64,000 nucleotides of DNA from Burkholderia cenocepacia. GTDB taxonomy: Bacteria; Pseudomonadota; Gammaproteobacteria; Burkholderiales; Burkholderiaceae. The stretch spans positions 2,790,001 to 2,854,000 of the forward strand of contig NZ_CP060039.1 of the NCBI RefSeq assembly GCF_014211915.1. Reading direction: 5' to 3'. The position numbers and the translations under genes are program-made. The notes beneath the pieces are model-generated. The model was given only the letters and a program-made list of their open reading frames with translations. It searched no databases and had not been told where the DNA came from. Shown here piece by piece: positions 37,191 through 46,087 of the stretch; positions within the stretch are counted from its first letter, which is position 1, and each line of letters begins with the position of its first letter.

Positions 37191-38096
37191 CTACTCGCCC
37201 CAATAGCCGGGCCGCTCGTACGTGTGCTTCAGGTAATCGAGAAACAGGCGCACCCGCAGCGGCAGATGCCGGCGTTGCGGAAACACCGCGTGGATGCCGA
37301 TCGGCGGCGCGGCGAACGCGTCGAGCACGCTGACGAGCCGCCCGGCCGCGATGTCCTCGCCGACTTCCCACCACGAGCGCCACGCGAGGCCATGGCCTGC
37401 GAGGCACCACTCGTGCAGCACCGCGCCGTCCGAGCATTCCATCGTGCCGTTCACGCGGATCGACACGACCTTGTCGTCCTCCTGGAACGACCAGCCGCGC
37501 TGCTGGTTCGCGTTCGCCGCGAGCGCGAGGCAGTTGTGCCGCGCCAGTTCCGCGAGCGTGGCCGGCGTGCCGCGCCGCGCGAGATACGCGGGCGACGCGA
37601 CGCACACGCGGCGGTTCTCGCCGAGTTTCAGCGACACCAGCGACGAGTCGGGCAGTTCGCCGAGCCGCACCGCGCAATCGAACCCTTCGTTGACGAGGTC
37701 GACCATTCGGTCGGACAGGTCGAGCGTGACGGACACATCCGGGTGCCCGACGCTGAATTCAGGCACGAGCGGCGCGACGTGCCGCCGGCCGAAGCCGGCC
37801 GGCGCGGAAATCCGCAGATGGCCGCTCGCCTTGACGCCGCCGGCGGACACGCTCGCTTCCGCGTTCTGCATGTCGTTGATGATGCGCTGGCAATCCTCGA
37901 GGAACGCCGAACCCTCGAACGTCAGCGTGAGCTTGCGCGTCGTGCGTACCAGCAGCTTCACGCCGAGCCGCTCCTCGAGCGCGTCGAGGCGGCGGCCGAT
38001 GATCGCCGGCGCGACGCCTTCCGCATGCGCGGCCGCCGACAGGCTGCCTTTCGCCGCGACCGCGGCGAACGTTTCGATCTGCTTGAACCGGTCCAT
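37191..38096 (-). CDS. LysR-family transcriptional regulator
   Basis: A 301-residue regulator with an N-terminal winged helix-turn-helix (FKQIETFAAVAAKGSLSAAA, RRLDALEERLGVKLLVRTTR) and a C-terminal periplasmic-binding-like effector domain (SGHLRISAPAGFGRRHVAPL onward). It resembles the broad group annotated as LysR regulators near dehalogenase or drug genes. It is divergent from the haloacid dehalogenase gene, so that gene is the natural candidate target; the 157-base gap is AT-rich. The ligand is unknown. Confidence 0.92.
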   Translation of the reverse strand: MDRFKQIETFAAVAAKGSLSAAAHAEGVAPAIIGRRLDALEERLGVKLLVRTTRKLTLTFEGSAFLEDCQRIINDMQNAEASVSAGGVKASGHLRISAPAGFGRRHVAPLVPEFSVGHPDVSVTLDLSDRMVDLVNEGFDCAVRLGELPDSSLVSLKLGENRRVCVASPAYLARRGTPATLAELARHNCLALAANANQQRGWSFQEDDKVVSIRVNGTMECSDGAVLHEWCLAGHGLAWRSWWEVGEDIAAGRLVSVLDAFAAPPIGIHAVFPQRRHLPLRVRLFLDYLKHTYERPGYWGE

Positions 38097-38253
38097 GACT
38101 CTCTCGAAAGGACGGCATCGCCGCCTTTCAAATAACGTGAGTCGCTCAGATTAGGTATATGAAAGTAAAAGATCAAGTGATGTTTAGCGTCTTTTTTAGC
38201 ACCTTCGATCACGAATAGAATCGACCCGACCTCTGAAACTGGAGCGCAAGGCT

Positions 38254-39021
38254 ATGTCGGCCACAACGACACTCTCCTCTCCCGACGCCATCCTCTTCGA
38301 CGCATTCGGCACGTTGTTCGACGTGCGTGCCGTGCTGGCCGCGGCTGAGCAGATGTTTCCCGGACACGGGGAACGGTTGTCGCAGCTGTGGCGACGCAAG
38401 CAGATCGAATACTCGCAGCTGCGCACGCTCGCCGATCCGGCCGGCGCGCACTATCGCCCGTTCCGGGACATCACGCTCGATGCGCTGCGGTTCGCCGCGC
38501 GCCGGCTCGGGCTCGCGCTGAACGGCGCGGCCGAGAAGCGCTTGATGGACGAATACGCGTGCCTGTCGACCTATCCCGATACGGTGCCCGCGTTGCGCAA
38601 GCTGCGCGCGCTCGACCCGCGCCCGCCGCTCGCGATCCTGTCGAACGGCACCCCGCAGATGCTCGACATCGCGATCAAGAGCGCCGGCATGTCCGGCCTG
38701 TTCGATCGCGTGCTGTCGGCCGACACCGTGCGCGCGTACAAACCGAGCCCGGCCGCCTACGCGCTCGGCACCGCCGCGTTCGGGGCGAACCCGCGCGACA
38801 TCGTGTTCGTGTCGTCGAACGCGTGGGACGTCGCCGGCGCCACCTGGTTCGGCTACACGACGTTCTGGCTCAACCGCACGGGCGCGCCCGCCGAGGAACT
38901 CGGCGCGCCGCCCGACGGCACCGGCACCGGCATGGCCGACCTGCTCGCCTTCCTCGCCACACCCACCCCGGCTCCGTCCGGCAGACCCGCAAACCGCACG
39001 CGCCCCGGCCCGGGTGCATGA
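38254..39021 (+). CDS. (S)-2-haloacid dehalogenase, type II (HAD family)
   Basis: Type II haloacid dehalogenases hydrolyse the carbon-halogen bond of L-2-haloacids. The 255-residue protein has the nucleophile in ILFDAFGTLFDV, then AILSNGTPQML, a lysine-tyrosine pair in AYKPSPAAYAL and FVSSNAWDVAGATWFGY, the order of catalytic residues seen in L-DEX enzymes. Similar sequences can act on other small substrates, so halogenated substrates are not proven. It sits between its divergent LysR gene and aceB; the reaction product (a hydroxyacid) would feed central metabolism near glyoxylate. Confidence 0.9.
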   Translation: MSATTTLSSPDAILFDAFGTLFDVRAVLAAAEQMFPGHGERLSQLWRRKQIEYSQLRTLADPAGAHYRPFRDITLDALRFAARRLGLALNGAAEKRLMDEYACLSTYPDTVPALRKLRALDPRPPLAILSNGTPQMLDIAIKSAGMSGLFDRVLSADTVRAYKPSPAAYALGTAAFGANPRDIVFVSSNAWDVAGATWFGYTTFWLNRTGAPAEELGAPPDGTGTGMADLLAFLATPTPAPSGRPANRTRPGPGA

Positions 39022-39086
39022 CGCTCGCAGCTGCCGCCTTCCCCCTTCACCGAAACCGCAACTGACCGACCAAGGAGATGAGACTC

Positions 39087-40679
39087 ATGAGCACCTCGAT
39101 CACGCTGCCGCAAGGCATGACGATCACCGGCGAAATCAAGCCGGGTTACGAAGCCATCCTGACGCCCGACGCGCTGGCGCTCGTCGCGGCGCTGCACCGC
39201 ACGTTCGAATCGCGCCGCCAGGCGCTGCTGCAGGCGCGCGTCGAGCGCACGAAACGCCTCGACGCGGGCGAGCGCCCCGATTTCCTGGCGCAGACGAAGG
39301 CGATCCGCGAAGGCGACTGGAAGGTCGCGCCGCTGCCGGCCGACCTGCAATGCCGCCGCGTCGAGATCACGGGGCCCGTCGAGCGCAAGATGATCATCAA
39401 CGCGCTGAACTCGGGCGCCGATTCGTACATGACGGACTTCGAGGATTCGAACGCGCCGAGCTGGACGAACCAGATCGACGGCCAGATCAACCTGAAGGAC
39501 GCGGTGCGCCGCACGATCTCGCTCGAGCAGAACGGCAAGTCGTACCGGCTGAACGACAAGGTCGCGACGCTGATCGTGCGTCCGCGCGGCTGGCACCTCG
39601 ACGAGAAGCACGTGACGGTCGACGGCCAGCGCGTGTCCGGCGGCATCTTCGATTTCGCGCTGTTCCTGTTCCACAACGCGAAGGAACTGCTCGCGCGCGG
39701 CTCGGGCCCGTACTTCTACCTGCCGAAGATGGAGAGCCATCTGGAGGCGCGCCTGTGGAACGACATCTTCGTCGCGGCCCAGGAAGCGGTCGGCGTGCCG
39801 CGCGGCACGATCCGCGCGACGGTGCTGATCGAGACGATCCTCGCCGCGTTCGAGATGGACGAGATCCTGTACGAACTGCGCGAACACAGCTCGGGCCTGA
39901 ACGCCGGCCGTTGGGACTACATCTTCTCGGCGATCAAGAAGTTCAAGAACGACCGCGACTTTTGCCTGGCCGACCGTTCGAAGATCACGATGACGGTGCC
40001 GTTCATGCGTGCGTACGCACTGCTGCTGCTGAAGACCTGCCACAAGCGCAACGCGCCGGCGATCGGCGGGATGAGCGCGCTGATTCCGATCAAGAACGAT
40101 CCGGAAGCGAACGACAAGGCGATGGGCGGCGTGCGCTCGGACAAGCAGCGCGACGCGACCGACGGCTACGACGGCGGCTGGGTCGCGCACCCGGGCCTCG
40201 TGCCGATCGCGATGGAAGAGTTCGTCAAGGTGCTCGGCGACAAGCCGAACCAGATCGCGAAGCAGCGCGACGACGTGCACGTCGAAGGCAGGGACCTGCT
40301 CGACTTCCAGCCGGAAGCGCCGATCACCGAAGCCGGCCTGCGCAACAACATCAACGTCGGGATCCACTATCTCGGCGCCTGGCTCGACGGCAACGGCTGC
40401 GTGCCGATCCACAACCTGATGGAAGATGCGGCAACGGCCGAGATTTCCCGCTCGCAGGTGTGGCAATGGATCCGCTCGCCGAAGGGCGTGCTCGACGACG
40501 GCCGCAAGGTCACGGCCGAACTCGTGCGCGAATTCGCGAAGATCGAACTGGACAACGTGAAGCGCGCGGTCGGCGGCAACACGCAGCCGTACGAACGCGC
40601 CGCAGCGATCTTCGAACAGATGTCGACGTCGGAAGGCTTCACCGAATTCCTGACGCTGCCGCTGTACGAGGAAATCTGA
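39087..40679 (+). CDS. aceB: malate synthase A
   Basis: Condenses glyoxylate with acetyl-CoA to malate, the second step of the glyoxylate shunt. The 530-residue protein is of the A type: [20 protein letters not shown], the catalytic region [35 protein letters not shown] and the C-terminal [20 protein letters not shown]. The start is ATG 39087: the SD AAGGAG (39072-39077) abuts an upstream ATG at 39078 that is too close to use. A strong terminator follows. Confidence 0.97.
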   Translation: MSTSITLPQGMTITGEIKPGYEAILTPDALALVAALHRTFESRRQALLQARVERTKRLDAGERPDFLAQTKAIREGDWKVAPLPADLQCRRVEITGPVERKMIINALNSGADSYMTDFEDSNAPSWTNQIDGQINLKDAVRRTISLEQNGKSYRLNDKVATLIVRPRGWHLDEKHVTVDGQRVSGGIFDFALFLFHNAKELLARGSGPYFYLPKMESHLEARLWNDIFVAAQEAVGVPRGTIRATVLIETILAAFEMDEILYELREHSSGLNAGRWDYIFSAIKKFKNDRDFCLADRSKITMTVPFMRAYALLLLKTCHKRNAPAIGGMSALIPIKNDPEANDKAMGGVRSDKQRDATDGYDGGWVAHPGLVPIAMEEFVKVLGDKPNQIAKQRDDVHVEGRDLLDFQPEAPITEAGLRNNINVGIHYLGAWLDGNGCVPIHNLMEDAATAEISRSQVWQWIRSPKGVLDDGRKVTAELVREFAKIELDNVKRAVGGNTQPYERAAAIFEQMSTSEGFTEFLTLPLYEEI

Positions 40680-40755
40680 CGAGCTGTCCGCTGCGATCGT
40701 CGGCCGGCTCCACGTCGTGCCGCCGGTCGCGTGCGACGACGGATCAATGGCATGA

Positions 40756-40779
40756 AAAAGCGCCCCGCGGGGCGCTTTT
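40756..40779. terminator. bidirectional intrinsic terminator
   Basis: The palindrome AAAAGCGCCCC-GC-GGGGCGCTTTT lies between the convergent aceB and the cyclotransferase gene, with A and T runs on both sides. Confidence 0.9.
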
Positions 40780-40826
40780 CTTTTGGATTCGACAGCGGCA
40801 AATCCAGCCGCCGCCGGCAGGCACGC

Positions 40827-41243
40827 TCAGGCGGCTTCCTGCTCGCGCCGATGCTGGACCCAGTCGCCCGACGCGATGCGCGGACGCCCGGCTGCCGCGT
40901 GCGCGGCGACCGGATAATACAGGCAGGCGTATTGCCGGCCGCCGAGTTCGACCGTCGCCTCTTCCGGCTTGAACAGCGAGTCGACGCCCGGATAGACGCG
41001 CTCGATCTCGTCGAGCACCGGCACGAGCCGCTCGTCGACCTCGTAGACGTCGCCCCAGACGAGCGACTTGCCGGCCGGCCCGGGAATCATGCCCGGATAC
41101 GTGCCGAAATCGACCAGTTCGCCGGGCAGCGCGGCCGCGCCCAGCAGCGTCGGCGCGGCGATGCCGTGGCGGGCGGCCGCATGGCCGATGTCGTTGGCCT
41201 GTCCGGCTCTCAAGGTGCCATAGACGAATACATGGCGCATCAT
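40827..41243 (-). CDS. gamma-glutamylcyclotransferase family protein
   Basis: A 138-residue protein of the GGCT/AIG2-like fold. It opens with HVFVYGTLRAGQANDIG, the family substrate-loop motif, and contains VWGDVYEVDERLVPVLDEIE with the conserved glutamate region and ATVELGGRQYACLYYPV. Members cleave gamma-glutamyl amines or peptides; the substrate here is unknown. The start has two adjacent ATGs (41243 and 41240) after GAGGAGAACC. Confidence 0.87.
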   Translation of the reverse strand: MMRHVFVYGTLRAGQANDIGHAAARHGIAAPTLLGAAALPGELVDFGTYPGMIPGPAGKSLVWGDVYEVDERLVPVLDEIERVYPGVDSLFKPEEATVELGGRQYACLYYPVAAHAAAGRPRIASGDWVQHRREQEAA

Positions 41244-41507
41244 GGTTCTCCTCTTCGATTCGTGTGTTGCCGTGTTTGCATGCGCTCGGCGCGCGATGGG
41301 CGCGACATGGCGCACGCATCGATAGACCCCGATACCGGCCCGATGGTTCGAACCGTCGACGCGCGGCAGCGGCCAGCCGCCCCCGGATTCGCCAGCGCCC
41401 ACACAAAGTTCATTTGAACCCGGCATGATGGCCGGAAAAACCGCCGCATGCGCAAGCGCTGCGCCTTCTAAAATAACGGCATCGCCGCCGCGCTGCCCGA
41501 ACCGTTC

Positions 41508-42392
41508 ATGAATCCGCCCGCTCCAGCCGACGTATCGAAACCGTACGACGTCATCGACATCCCGCCGGAATTCGCGCCGACCGCCGTCCATCCGATGCGC
41601 GTGCGCGCGCGGCAGGTCGATGCCGGCCGCCGCATTCCGCTGCACACGCATGCCTGGGCTCAGCTCGCGTACGCGTCGCGCGGCGTGCTGCGCGTCGCGA
41701 CGACCGGCACGACCTGGATGGTGCCGCCGTCTCGCGCGATCTGGGTGCCGCCGCACGTGACGCACGAGGTCACGATCGTCGAAGAGGCCTATTTGCGCAC
41801 GCTGTACATCGACGAGTCGATCGTGCCGGGCGGGCTCGATGCATGCCGCGTCGTCGAGGTGACGGGGCTGCTGCGCGAGTTGATCGTCGCACTCGACGCA
41901 CGCGATCTGAGCACCGCGCGCGAGCGCCTGCTGTGCGGGCTCGTGCTCGACGAACTGAGTCAGGCCGAACCGCTACCGCTCGCGGTGCCGATGCCCGACG
42001 AGAAACGGCTGCGCCTGCTGTGCGAATCGGTCCTGGCGCACCCCGCGCATGCGGAGTCGCTCGAACACTGGGCGAGCGAGGTCGGCGCGAGCACGCGCAC
42101 GATATCGCGGCTTTTCAAGCAGGAACTGGGCGTGAGCTTTTCGCAGTGGCGCCAGCAGGCGCTGCTCGCCCGGGCGATCCCGCTGCTGAACCAGGGGCGC
42201 CCGCTGTCGCATATCGCGCGCGAACTCGGCTACCAGAGCCAGAGCGCGTTCTCGGCCATGTTCCGCCGCGCCTTCGGCGAAAGCCCGCGCGCGTTCATGC
42301 TCCGTGGCTACGAACATCGAGGCCCGGAAGGCGGTTTCGCGGACAGCGAAACGCCGGACGACGACGACGGCCCGATCGACGCGGTGCGCTGA
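41508..42392 (+). CDS. AraC-family transcriptional regulator
   Basis: A 294-residue regulator with an N-terminal cupin-like sensor domain (RRIPLHTHAWAQLAYASRGV, WMVPPSRAIWVPPHVTHEV) and a C-terminal double helix-turn-helix (LEHWASEVGASTRTISRLFK, LSHIARELGYQSQSAFSAMF, RRAFGESPRAF). The end is an acidic tail, DSETPDDDDGP. This layout is common in AraC proteins that sense small aromatic or metal ligands. No adjacent target is obvious; the cyclotransferase gene is divergent. Confidence 0.92.
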   Translation: MNPPAPADVSKPYDVIDIPPEFAPTAVHPMRVRARQVDAGRRIPLHTHAWAQLAYASRGVLRVATTGTTWMVPPSRAIWVPPHVTHEVTIVEEAYLRTLYIDESIVPGGLDACRVVEVTGLLRELIVALDARDLSTARERLLCGLVLDELSQAEPLPLAVPMPDEKRLRLLCESVLAHPAHAESLEHWASEVGASTRTISRLFKQELGVSFSQWRQQALLARAIPLLNQGRPLSHIARELGYQSQSAFSAMFRRAFGESPRAFMLRGYEHRGPEGGFADSETPDDDDGPIDAVR

Positions 42393-42416
42393 TTGCGCGC
42401 TCCGGCGCGCCGCCCC

Positions 42417-42881
42417 TCAGACCGGCCGCACCATGTGGCGAATCGAGCCGAGTTGCGCCAGTCGCGGGCCGGTGACGTGGTAGCCCATGCGCAGGTACAA
42501 GCGCGCGGCAGGATTGTCGACGAACACGCGCAACTGCAGTTCGTGCAGCCCGCGCGCACGTGCCCAGCGATGCGACATCTCGAGCATATAGGTGCCGGCG
42601 CCCTGCCCGCGATGCCCGGCCGCGATCTGCACGTCGCGGATATGCAGCGAATCGCCCTCCTCGGTCACGCGCAGCACGCCGATGCGCTCGCCGTCGGCCT
42701 CGAGGATGAAGTTCTCGGATTCGCGCCAGCTCGCATAGAACAGGTCGCTGCGCCAGACGAGCCCATGGCGTTTGTAGTAGCCGCCCATATTGCCGTGCGT
42801 CAACGCTTCGGCATACGGAAAATCGCCGGGCTCCGCGGGCCGGAGCTGATACAGGAGTCGCAGGTCGGTCGGATCGAGCAT
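42417..42881 (-). CDS. GNAT-family N-acetyltransferase
   Basis: A 154-residue acetyltransferase. LRPAEPGDFPYAEALTHGNM is the typical beginning, followed by the acetyl-CoA loop (DVQIAAGHRGQGAGTYMLEM) and LRVFVDNPAARLYLRMGYHV. The substrate cannot be told. It converges on the AraC gene with only 24 bases between stops. The start ATG 42881 is chosen; extending upstream adds residues outside the GNAT fold. Confidence 0.87.
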   Translation of the reverse strand: MLDPTDLRLLYQLRPAEPGDFPYAEALTHGNMGGYYKRHGLVWRSDLFYASWRESENFILEADGERIGVLRVTEEGDSLHIRDVQIAAGHRGQGAGTYMLEMSHRWARARGLHELQLRVFVDNPAARLYLRMGYHVTGPRLAQLGSIRHMVRPV

Positions 42882-43015
42882 CGCGCAGGAGTCGGAAACG
42901 CATCCCGCCACGATAGCGCAGTCGCGTGCGGATGCAATCGCGAATTTCTCGTAGGGGCGCGGCGCTCGATGCAGCACACGGGTGAGGAGTGAGCGAAAGG
43001 CGGGACGAGCGATGC
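42882..43015. other. intergenic stretch without recognised feature
   Basis: Upstream of the GNAT gene. I see no gene or hairpin in it; it probably holds the GNAT promoter on the minus strand. It passes directly into the palindrome cluster. Confidence 0.4.
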
Positions 43016-43186
43016 AAATGAAAAAGCCCGCACGAGGCGGGCTTCTTCATTTTCTGGCGGAGCGGACGGGACTCGCCTACCTCCCGCAGGCCGCGGCTGC
43101 GCTTGCAAGCGCAGCCCTTCGAGTCCCGCCGGAAGCCGCGCAGGCGGCTTCCTCCGCTCCGCAGTCACGTGCCCGCAAGCGGGCAC
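43016..43186. repeat. nested hairpin cluster containing a tRNA-Asp 3'-end relic
   Basis: Elements in order: hairpin 43016-43052 (16-bp arms, one mismatch, AAGCCCGC core); a 24-base copy of the tRNA-Asp 3' end with its left flank (43052-43075); a 22-base perfect palindrome GGCTGCGCTTGCAAGCGCAG.. at 43095-43116; CGAGTCCCG at 43120-43128; hairpin GGAAGCCGC/GCGGCTTCC at 43131-43152; TCCGCTCCGC at 43153-43162; hairpin GTGCCCGC-AA-GCGGGCAC at 43169-43186. The two pieces at 43120-43128 and 43153-43162 are together an exact inverted copy of the tRNA fragment, split by a hairpin. It can fold into a branched structure with 9- and 10-bp stems. A protein reading across it is not credible. Confidence 0.8.
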
Positions 43187-43199
43187 AACGACCGAACGC

Positions 43200-43240
43200 A
43201 CAAACAACAATGCCCGCACAAGGCGGGCATTGTTGTTTGT
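43200..43240. terminator. 18-bp hairpin after tRNA-Asp (probable tRNA operon terminator)
   Basis: Arms ACAAACAACAATGCCCGC and its complement, loop ACAAG, begin one base beyond the encoded CCA of tRNA-Asp at 43242. On the minus strand the descending arm is T-rich (ATTGTTGTTTGT). It is probably the terminator or 3' processing signal of the tRNA transcript. Confidence 0.7.
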
Positions 43241-43241
43241 T

Positions 43242-43318
43242 TGGCGGAGCGGACGGGACTCGAACCCGCGACCCCCGGCGTGACAGGCCGGTATTCTAAC
43301 CGACTGAACTACCGCTCC
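43242..43318 (-). tRNA. tRNA-Asp (GTC), copy 1
   Basis: 77 bases with encoded CCA. GGAGCGG pairs with CCGCTCC, the anticodon loop CTGTCAC gives GTC, and the T arm is GCGGGTTCGAGTCCCGT. It is the last tRNA of the operon. Confidence 0.97.
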
Positions 43319-43391
43319 AGTCTTGCTGCTTGCCTGGCAGGCGTCGGTTACTTCCTGCCGGCGCGTCGTTTGTTCGAACGACGCCGAAATC

Positions 43392-43467
43392 TGGCGTCCC
43401 CTAGGGGATTCGAACCCCTGTACTCACCGTGAAAGGGTGATGTCCTAGGCCTCTAGACGAAGGGGAC
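43392..43467 (-). tRNA. tRNA-Glu (TTC), copy 1
   Basis: 76 bases with encoded CCA. The acceptor stem is GTCCCCT/AGGGGAC, the anticodon loop CTTTCAC gives TTC. The sequence is identical to the other two Glu copies. Confidence 0.97.
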
Positions 43468-43494
43468 AACGTACTGCTTACATCTTTAACGAGA

Positions 43495-43526
43495 AAGCCC
43501 GTTCAAAAACGCTTTTGAACGGGCTT
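43495..43526. repeat. 14-bp hairpin between tRNA modules
   Basis: AAGCCCGTTCAAAA-ACGC-TTTTGAACGGGCTT begins five bases after the CCA end of tRNA-Asp copy 2 in the transcription direction. A related hairpin follows each Asp copy. It could be a partial terminator or processing site between modules. Confidence 0.7.
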
Positions 43527-43531
43527 CGTTC

Positions 43532-43608
43532 TGGCGGAGCGGACGGGGCTCGAACCCGCGACCCCCGGCGTGACAGGCCGGTATTCTAACCAACTGAACT
43601 ACCGCTCC
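43532..43608 (-). tRNA. tRNA-Asp (GTC), copy 2
   Basis: 77 bases with encoded CCA. It differs from copies 1 and 3 at two places: CAACTG instead of CGACTG on the plus strand in the D-loop region, and GGGGCTCG instead of GGGACTCG in the T arm. The fold is kept. Confidence 0.96.
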
Positions 43609-43687
43609 AGCTTTCTGCACCATCGCCTGCAGGATCTCGTCACGTTCCTGCACACGCTGCGACACTTCTACGAAACGCCGCTGAATC

Positions 43688-43763
43688 TGGCGTCCCCTAG
43701 GGGATTCGAACCCCTGTACTCACCGTGAAAGGGTGATGTCCTAGGCCTCTAGACGAAGGGGAC
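43688..43763 (-). tRNA. tRNA-Glu (TTC), copy 2
   Basis: 76 bases, same sequence as copy 1, anticodon TTC, encoded CCA. It lies 296 bases from the first Glu copy, matching the module period. Confidence 0.97.
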
Positions 43764-43790
43764 AACGTACTGCTTACATCTTTAATACAA

Positions 43791-43821
43791 AAGCCCGCTC
43801 AAAAACGTCTTGAACGGGCTT
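43791..43821. repeat. hairpin between tRNA modules, 12-bp with one mismatch
   Basis: AAGCCCGCTCAA pairs with TTGAACGGGCTT except for one position. It starts six bases past the CCA of tRNA-Asp copy 3 and is followed, on the minus strand, by TTTTGTATT. It is the sister of the hairpin at 43495-43526. Confidence 0.65.
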
Positions 43822-43826
43822 CGTTC

Positions 43827-43903
43827 TGGCGGAGCGGACGGGACTCGAACCCGCGACCCCCGGCGTGACAGGCCGGTATTCTAACCGACTGAACTACCGC
43901 TCC
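43827..43903 (-). tRNA. tRNA-Asp (GTC), copy 3
   Basis: 77 bases with encoded CCA, same sequence as copy 1. Its left flank TTC plus 3' end is what recurs as the relic at 43052-43075. Confidence 0.97.
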
Positions 43904-43981
43904 AGCTTTCTTACCCAACCTGCAGGACGTCGGTTACGTTCCTGCAAGCCTTGCGACACTTCTATGAAACGCCGCTGAATC

Positions 43982-44057
43982 TGGCGTCCCCTAGGGGATT
44001 CGAACCCCTGTACTCACCGTGAAAGGGTGATGTCCTAGGCCTCTAGACGAAGGGGAC
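43982..44057 (-). tRNA. tRNA-Glu (TTC), copy 3
   Basis: 76 bases, identical to the other Glu copies, anticodon TTC, encoded CCA. It is 294 bases from copy 2. Confidence 0.97.
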
Positions 44058-44194
44058 ATAATCTTTTCAGATTTGTCTGACTTTCGCTATTCACTTCTGG
44101 TCAACAGCGAAGGCCGAAATTCTAACTGCTTTGAATCATTTTGTGAAGCATTTATTACTACCGCTGCTTCGCAAATCAATCCATCTTGTTCTGT

Positions 44195-44270
<76 letters not shown>

Positions 44271-44288
44271 TTGCAGAACAGAAATGAG

Positions 44289-44317
44289 ATTATATGGACC
44301 GATTTCGAACTTGTAAA
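44289..44317 (-). promoter_or_regulatory. promoter of the tRNA operon
   Basis: TTTACA (44312-44317) and TATAAT (44289-44294) with a 17-base spacer on the minus strand, 18 bases before tRNA-Ala. It is a strong sigma-70 match placed just after the end of gltX, so the tRNAs have their own start. No GC-rich discriminator is obvious (CTCATTTC). Confidence 0.85.
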
Positions 44318-44399
44318 TACCCTTTTTACGATTCGTGCGAAATTTTTTGCGAAGCCGCCTCGTACCTCATGCACGGACAGCTTCGCACGCGCACGAACG

Positions 44400-45809
44400 T
44401 CAAGCCAGCGCGGCCTCGATGCGCGTCACCACGACGTCGCGACCGAACAGCACGAGCACCGCGTCGATCGACGGCGTATGCGTCGTGCCCGCCACCAGCA
44501 GACGCACCGGCATCGCGAGCTGCGGCATCTTCAGCTTGTGCGTGGCGAGCGTCGCCTTCAGCGCGGCGGACACCGCTTCCTTCGTCCAGTCGGCCGCCTT
44601 CAGCGCGGCAGCGAGATCGGCCAGCGCCGGACGCACCGCATCGGTCACGTGCTGCGCGAGCGCGTCGGCGTCGGGTGCCGGCACACGATAGAACATCGCC
44701 GCACCTTCCGCGATCTCCTTGACCGTCGTCGCACGATCCTTCATCAAGCCGACCACCGCGTCGAGCGCGGGGCCCGTCGCGATCGCCGCGTCATCGATGC
44801 CGAGTGCGTCGAGGAACGGCTTCGCGAGTTCGGCAAGGCGCGCGTTGTCGGCTTCCTTGATGTAATGCGCGTTCAGCCAGCTCAGCTTGCTGTGGTCGTA
44901 CTGCGCGGGCGACTTGCCGAGATGCTCGAGATCGAACCATTCGACGAACTGCTCGCGCGAGAAGATCTCGGCGTCGCCGTGCGACCAGCCGAGACGCGCG
45001 AGATAGTTGACGACGGCTTCCGGCAGGAAGCCCGCGTCGCGGTACGCCATCACGCTCATCGCGCCATGCCGCTTGCTCATCTTCTCGCCCTGCTCGTTCA
45101 GCACGGTCGGCAAGTGCGCATAGACGGGCGGCTCGCCGCCGAGTGCGTTCAGGATGTTGATCTGGCGCGGCGTGTTGTTCACGTGGTCGTCACCGCGGAT
45201 CACGTGCGTGATGCCCATGTCCATGTCGTCCACCACCACGCAGAAGTTGTAGATCGGCGTGCCGTCCGGGCGCGCGATCACGAGGTCGTCGAGCTCCTCG
45301 TTCGAGATCTCGACACGCCCCTTCACCGCATCGTCCCACACGACCGTGCCCGTCAGCGGATTGCGGAAGCGCAGCACCGGCTTCACGCCGGCCGGCGGCT
45401 CCGGCAGCACCTTGCCGGGCTCCGGACGCCACGTACCGTCGTAGCGCGGCTTCAGGCCGGCTTCGCGCTGGCGTTCGCGCAGCGCGTCGAGTTCCTCGGC
45501 CGACATGTAGCACGCATATGCGAGACCCTTCTCGAGCATTTGCGCGAGCACTTCGCGATAGCGGTCCATCCGCTGCATCTGGTAGATCGGGCCTTCGTCG
45601 AAATCCAGCCCGAGCCACTGCATCCCCTCGAGGATCGCATCGACCGCTTCCTGCGACGAGCGCTCGACGTCGGTATCCTCGATGCGCAGCACGAACGTGC
45701 CTTTCATCTTGCGGGCGAACGCCCACGGATAAAGTGCGGAGCGAATGTTGCCGAGGTGGATGAAGCCGGTGGGACTCGGCGCGAAGCGGGTACGGACAGG
45801 ACGGGTCAT
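44400..45809 (-). CDS. gltX: glutamyl-tRNA synthetase
   Basis: Charges tRNA-Glu with glutamate. The 469-residue class I synthetase has the HIGH-like motif in [18 protein letters not shown] and the KMSKS-like motif in [12 protein letters not shown], with the GluRS-type insert ([20 protein letters not shown]). Three copies of its substrate tRNA lie directly downstream on the same strand. It is divergent from the patatin gene. Confidence 0.97.
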   Translation of the reverse strand: MTRPVRTRFAPSPTGFIHLGNIRSALYPWAFARKMKGTFVLRIEDTDVERSSQEAVDAILEGMQWLGLDFDEGPIYQMQRMDRYREVLAQMLEKGLAYACYMSAEELDALRERQREAGLKPRYDGTWRPEPGKVLPEPPAGVKPVLRFRNPLTGTVVWDDAVKGRVEISNEELDDLVIARPDGTPIYNFCVVVDDMDMGITHVIRGDDHVNNTPRQINILNALGGEPPVYAHLPTVLNEQGEKMSKRHGAMSVMAYRDAGFLPEAVVNYLARLGWSHGDAEIFSREQFVEWFDLEHLGKSPAQYDHSKLSWLNAHYIKEADNARLAELAKPFLDALGIDDAAIATGPALDAVVGLMKDRATTVKEIAEGAAMFYRVPAPDADALAQHVTDAVRPALADLAAALKAADWTKEAVSAALKATLATHKLKMPQLAMPVRLLVAGTTHTPSIDAVLVLFGRDVVVTRIEAALA

Positions 45810-46087
45810 AAACGGTAACTCGAACGCCTGGGGCGCATGAATGATTCGACGCGGGACGACGCGGCAGCCCGGACAGCAACGGAGCCGGCGGCGCCCGGAA
45901 CGGGAAAGAAGCCGGAATTATACTCGCGCCGGACATCGCGCCAAGCGCACCGCTTGCTTTATGATGTGCGCGCCGCGGCCGCCAGCCGGCGCGGCGCCGG
46001 CCGCACGCAACCCGCTGCGCGGCCGCTCGGAACCTATCGCCGCCGCGGGCCGTGTAACCCGCCGCCAAGCCGCCGGAGAACCATTCG

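Noticed and set aside
39078..39080. ATG nine bases upstream as the aceB start
   Set aside because: It directly abuts the AAGGAG ribosome binding site, which is spaced correctly only for the ATG at 39087.
43052..43075. The tRNA-Asp 3' fragment as an attachment site of an integrated element
   Set aside because: No integrase or foreign DNA lies between the fragment and the intact tRNA, only about 170 bases of palindromes. An old excision scar remains possible but is not supported.
42982..43299. A 105-codon reading across the hairpins and tRNA-Asp
   Set aside because: It crosses a tRNA gene and several perfect palindromes, and its sequence is simply translated repeat.
43242..44057. Regularly spaced repeats that might be taken for a CRISPR array
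   Set aside because: The repeated units are complete tRNA genes with a period of about 295 bases and only three copies.
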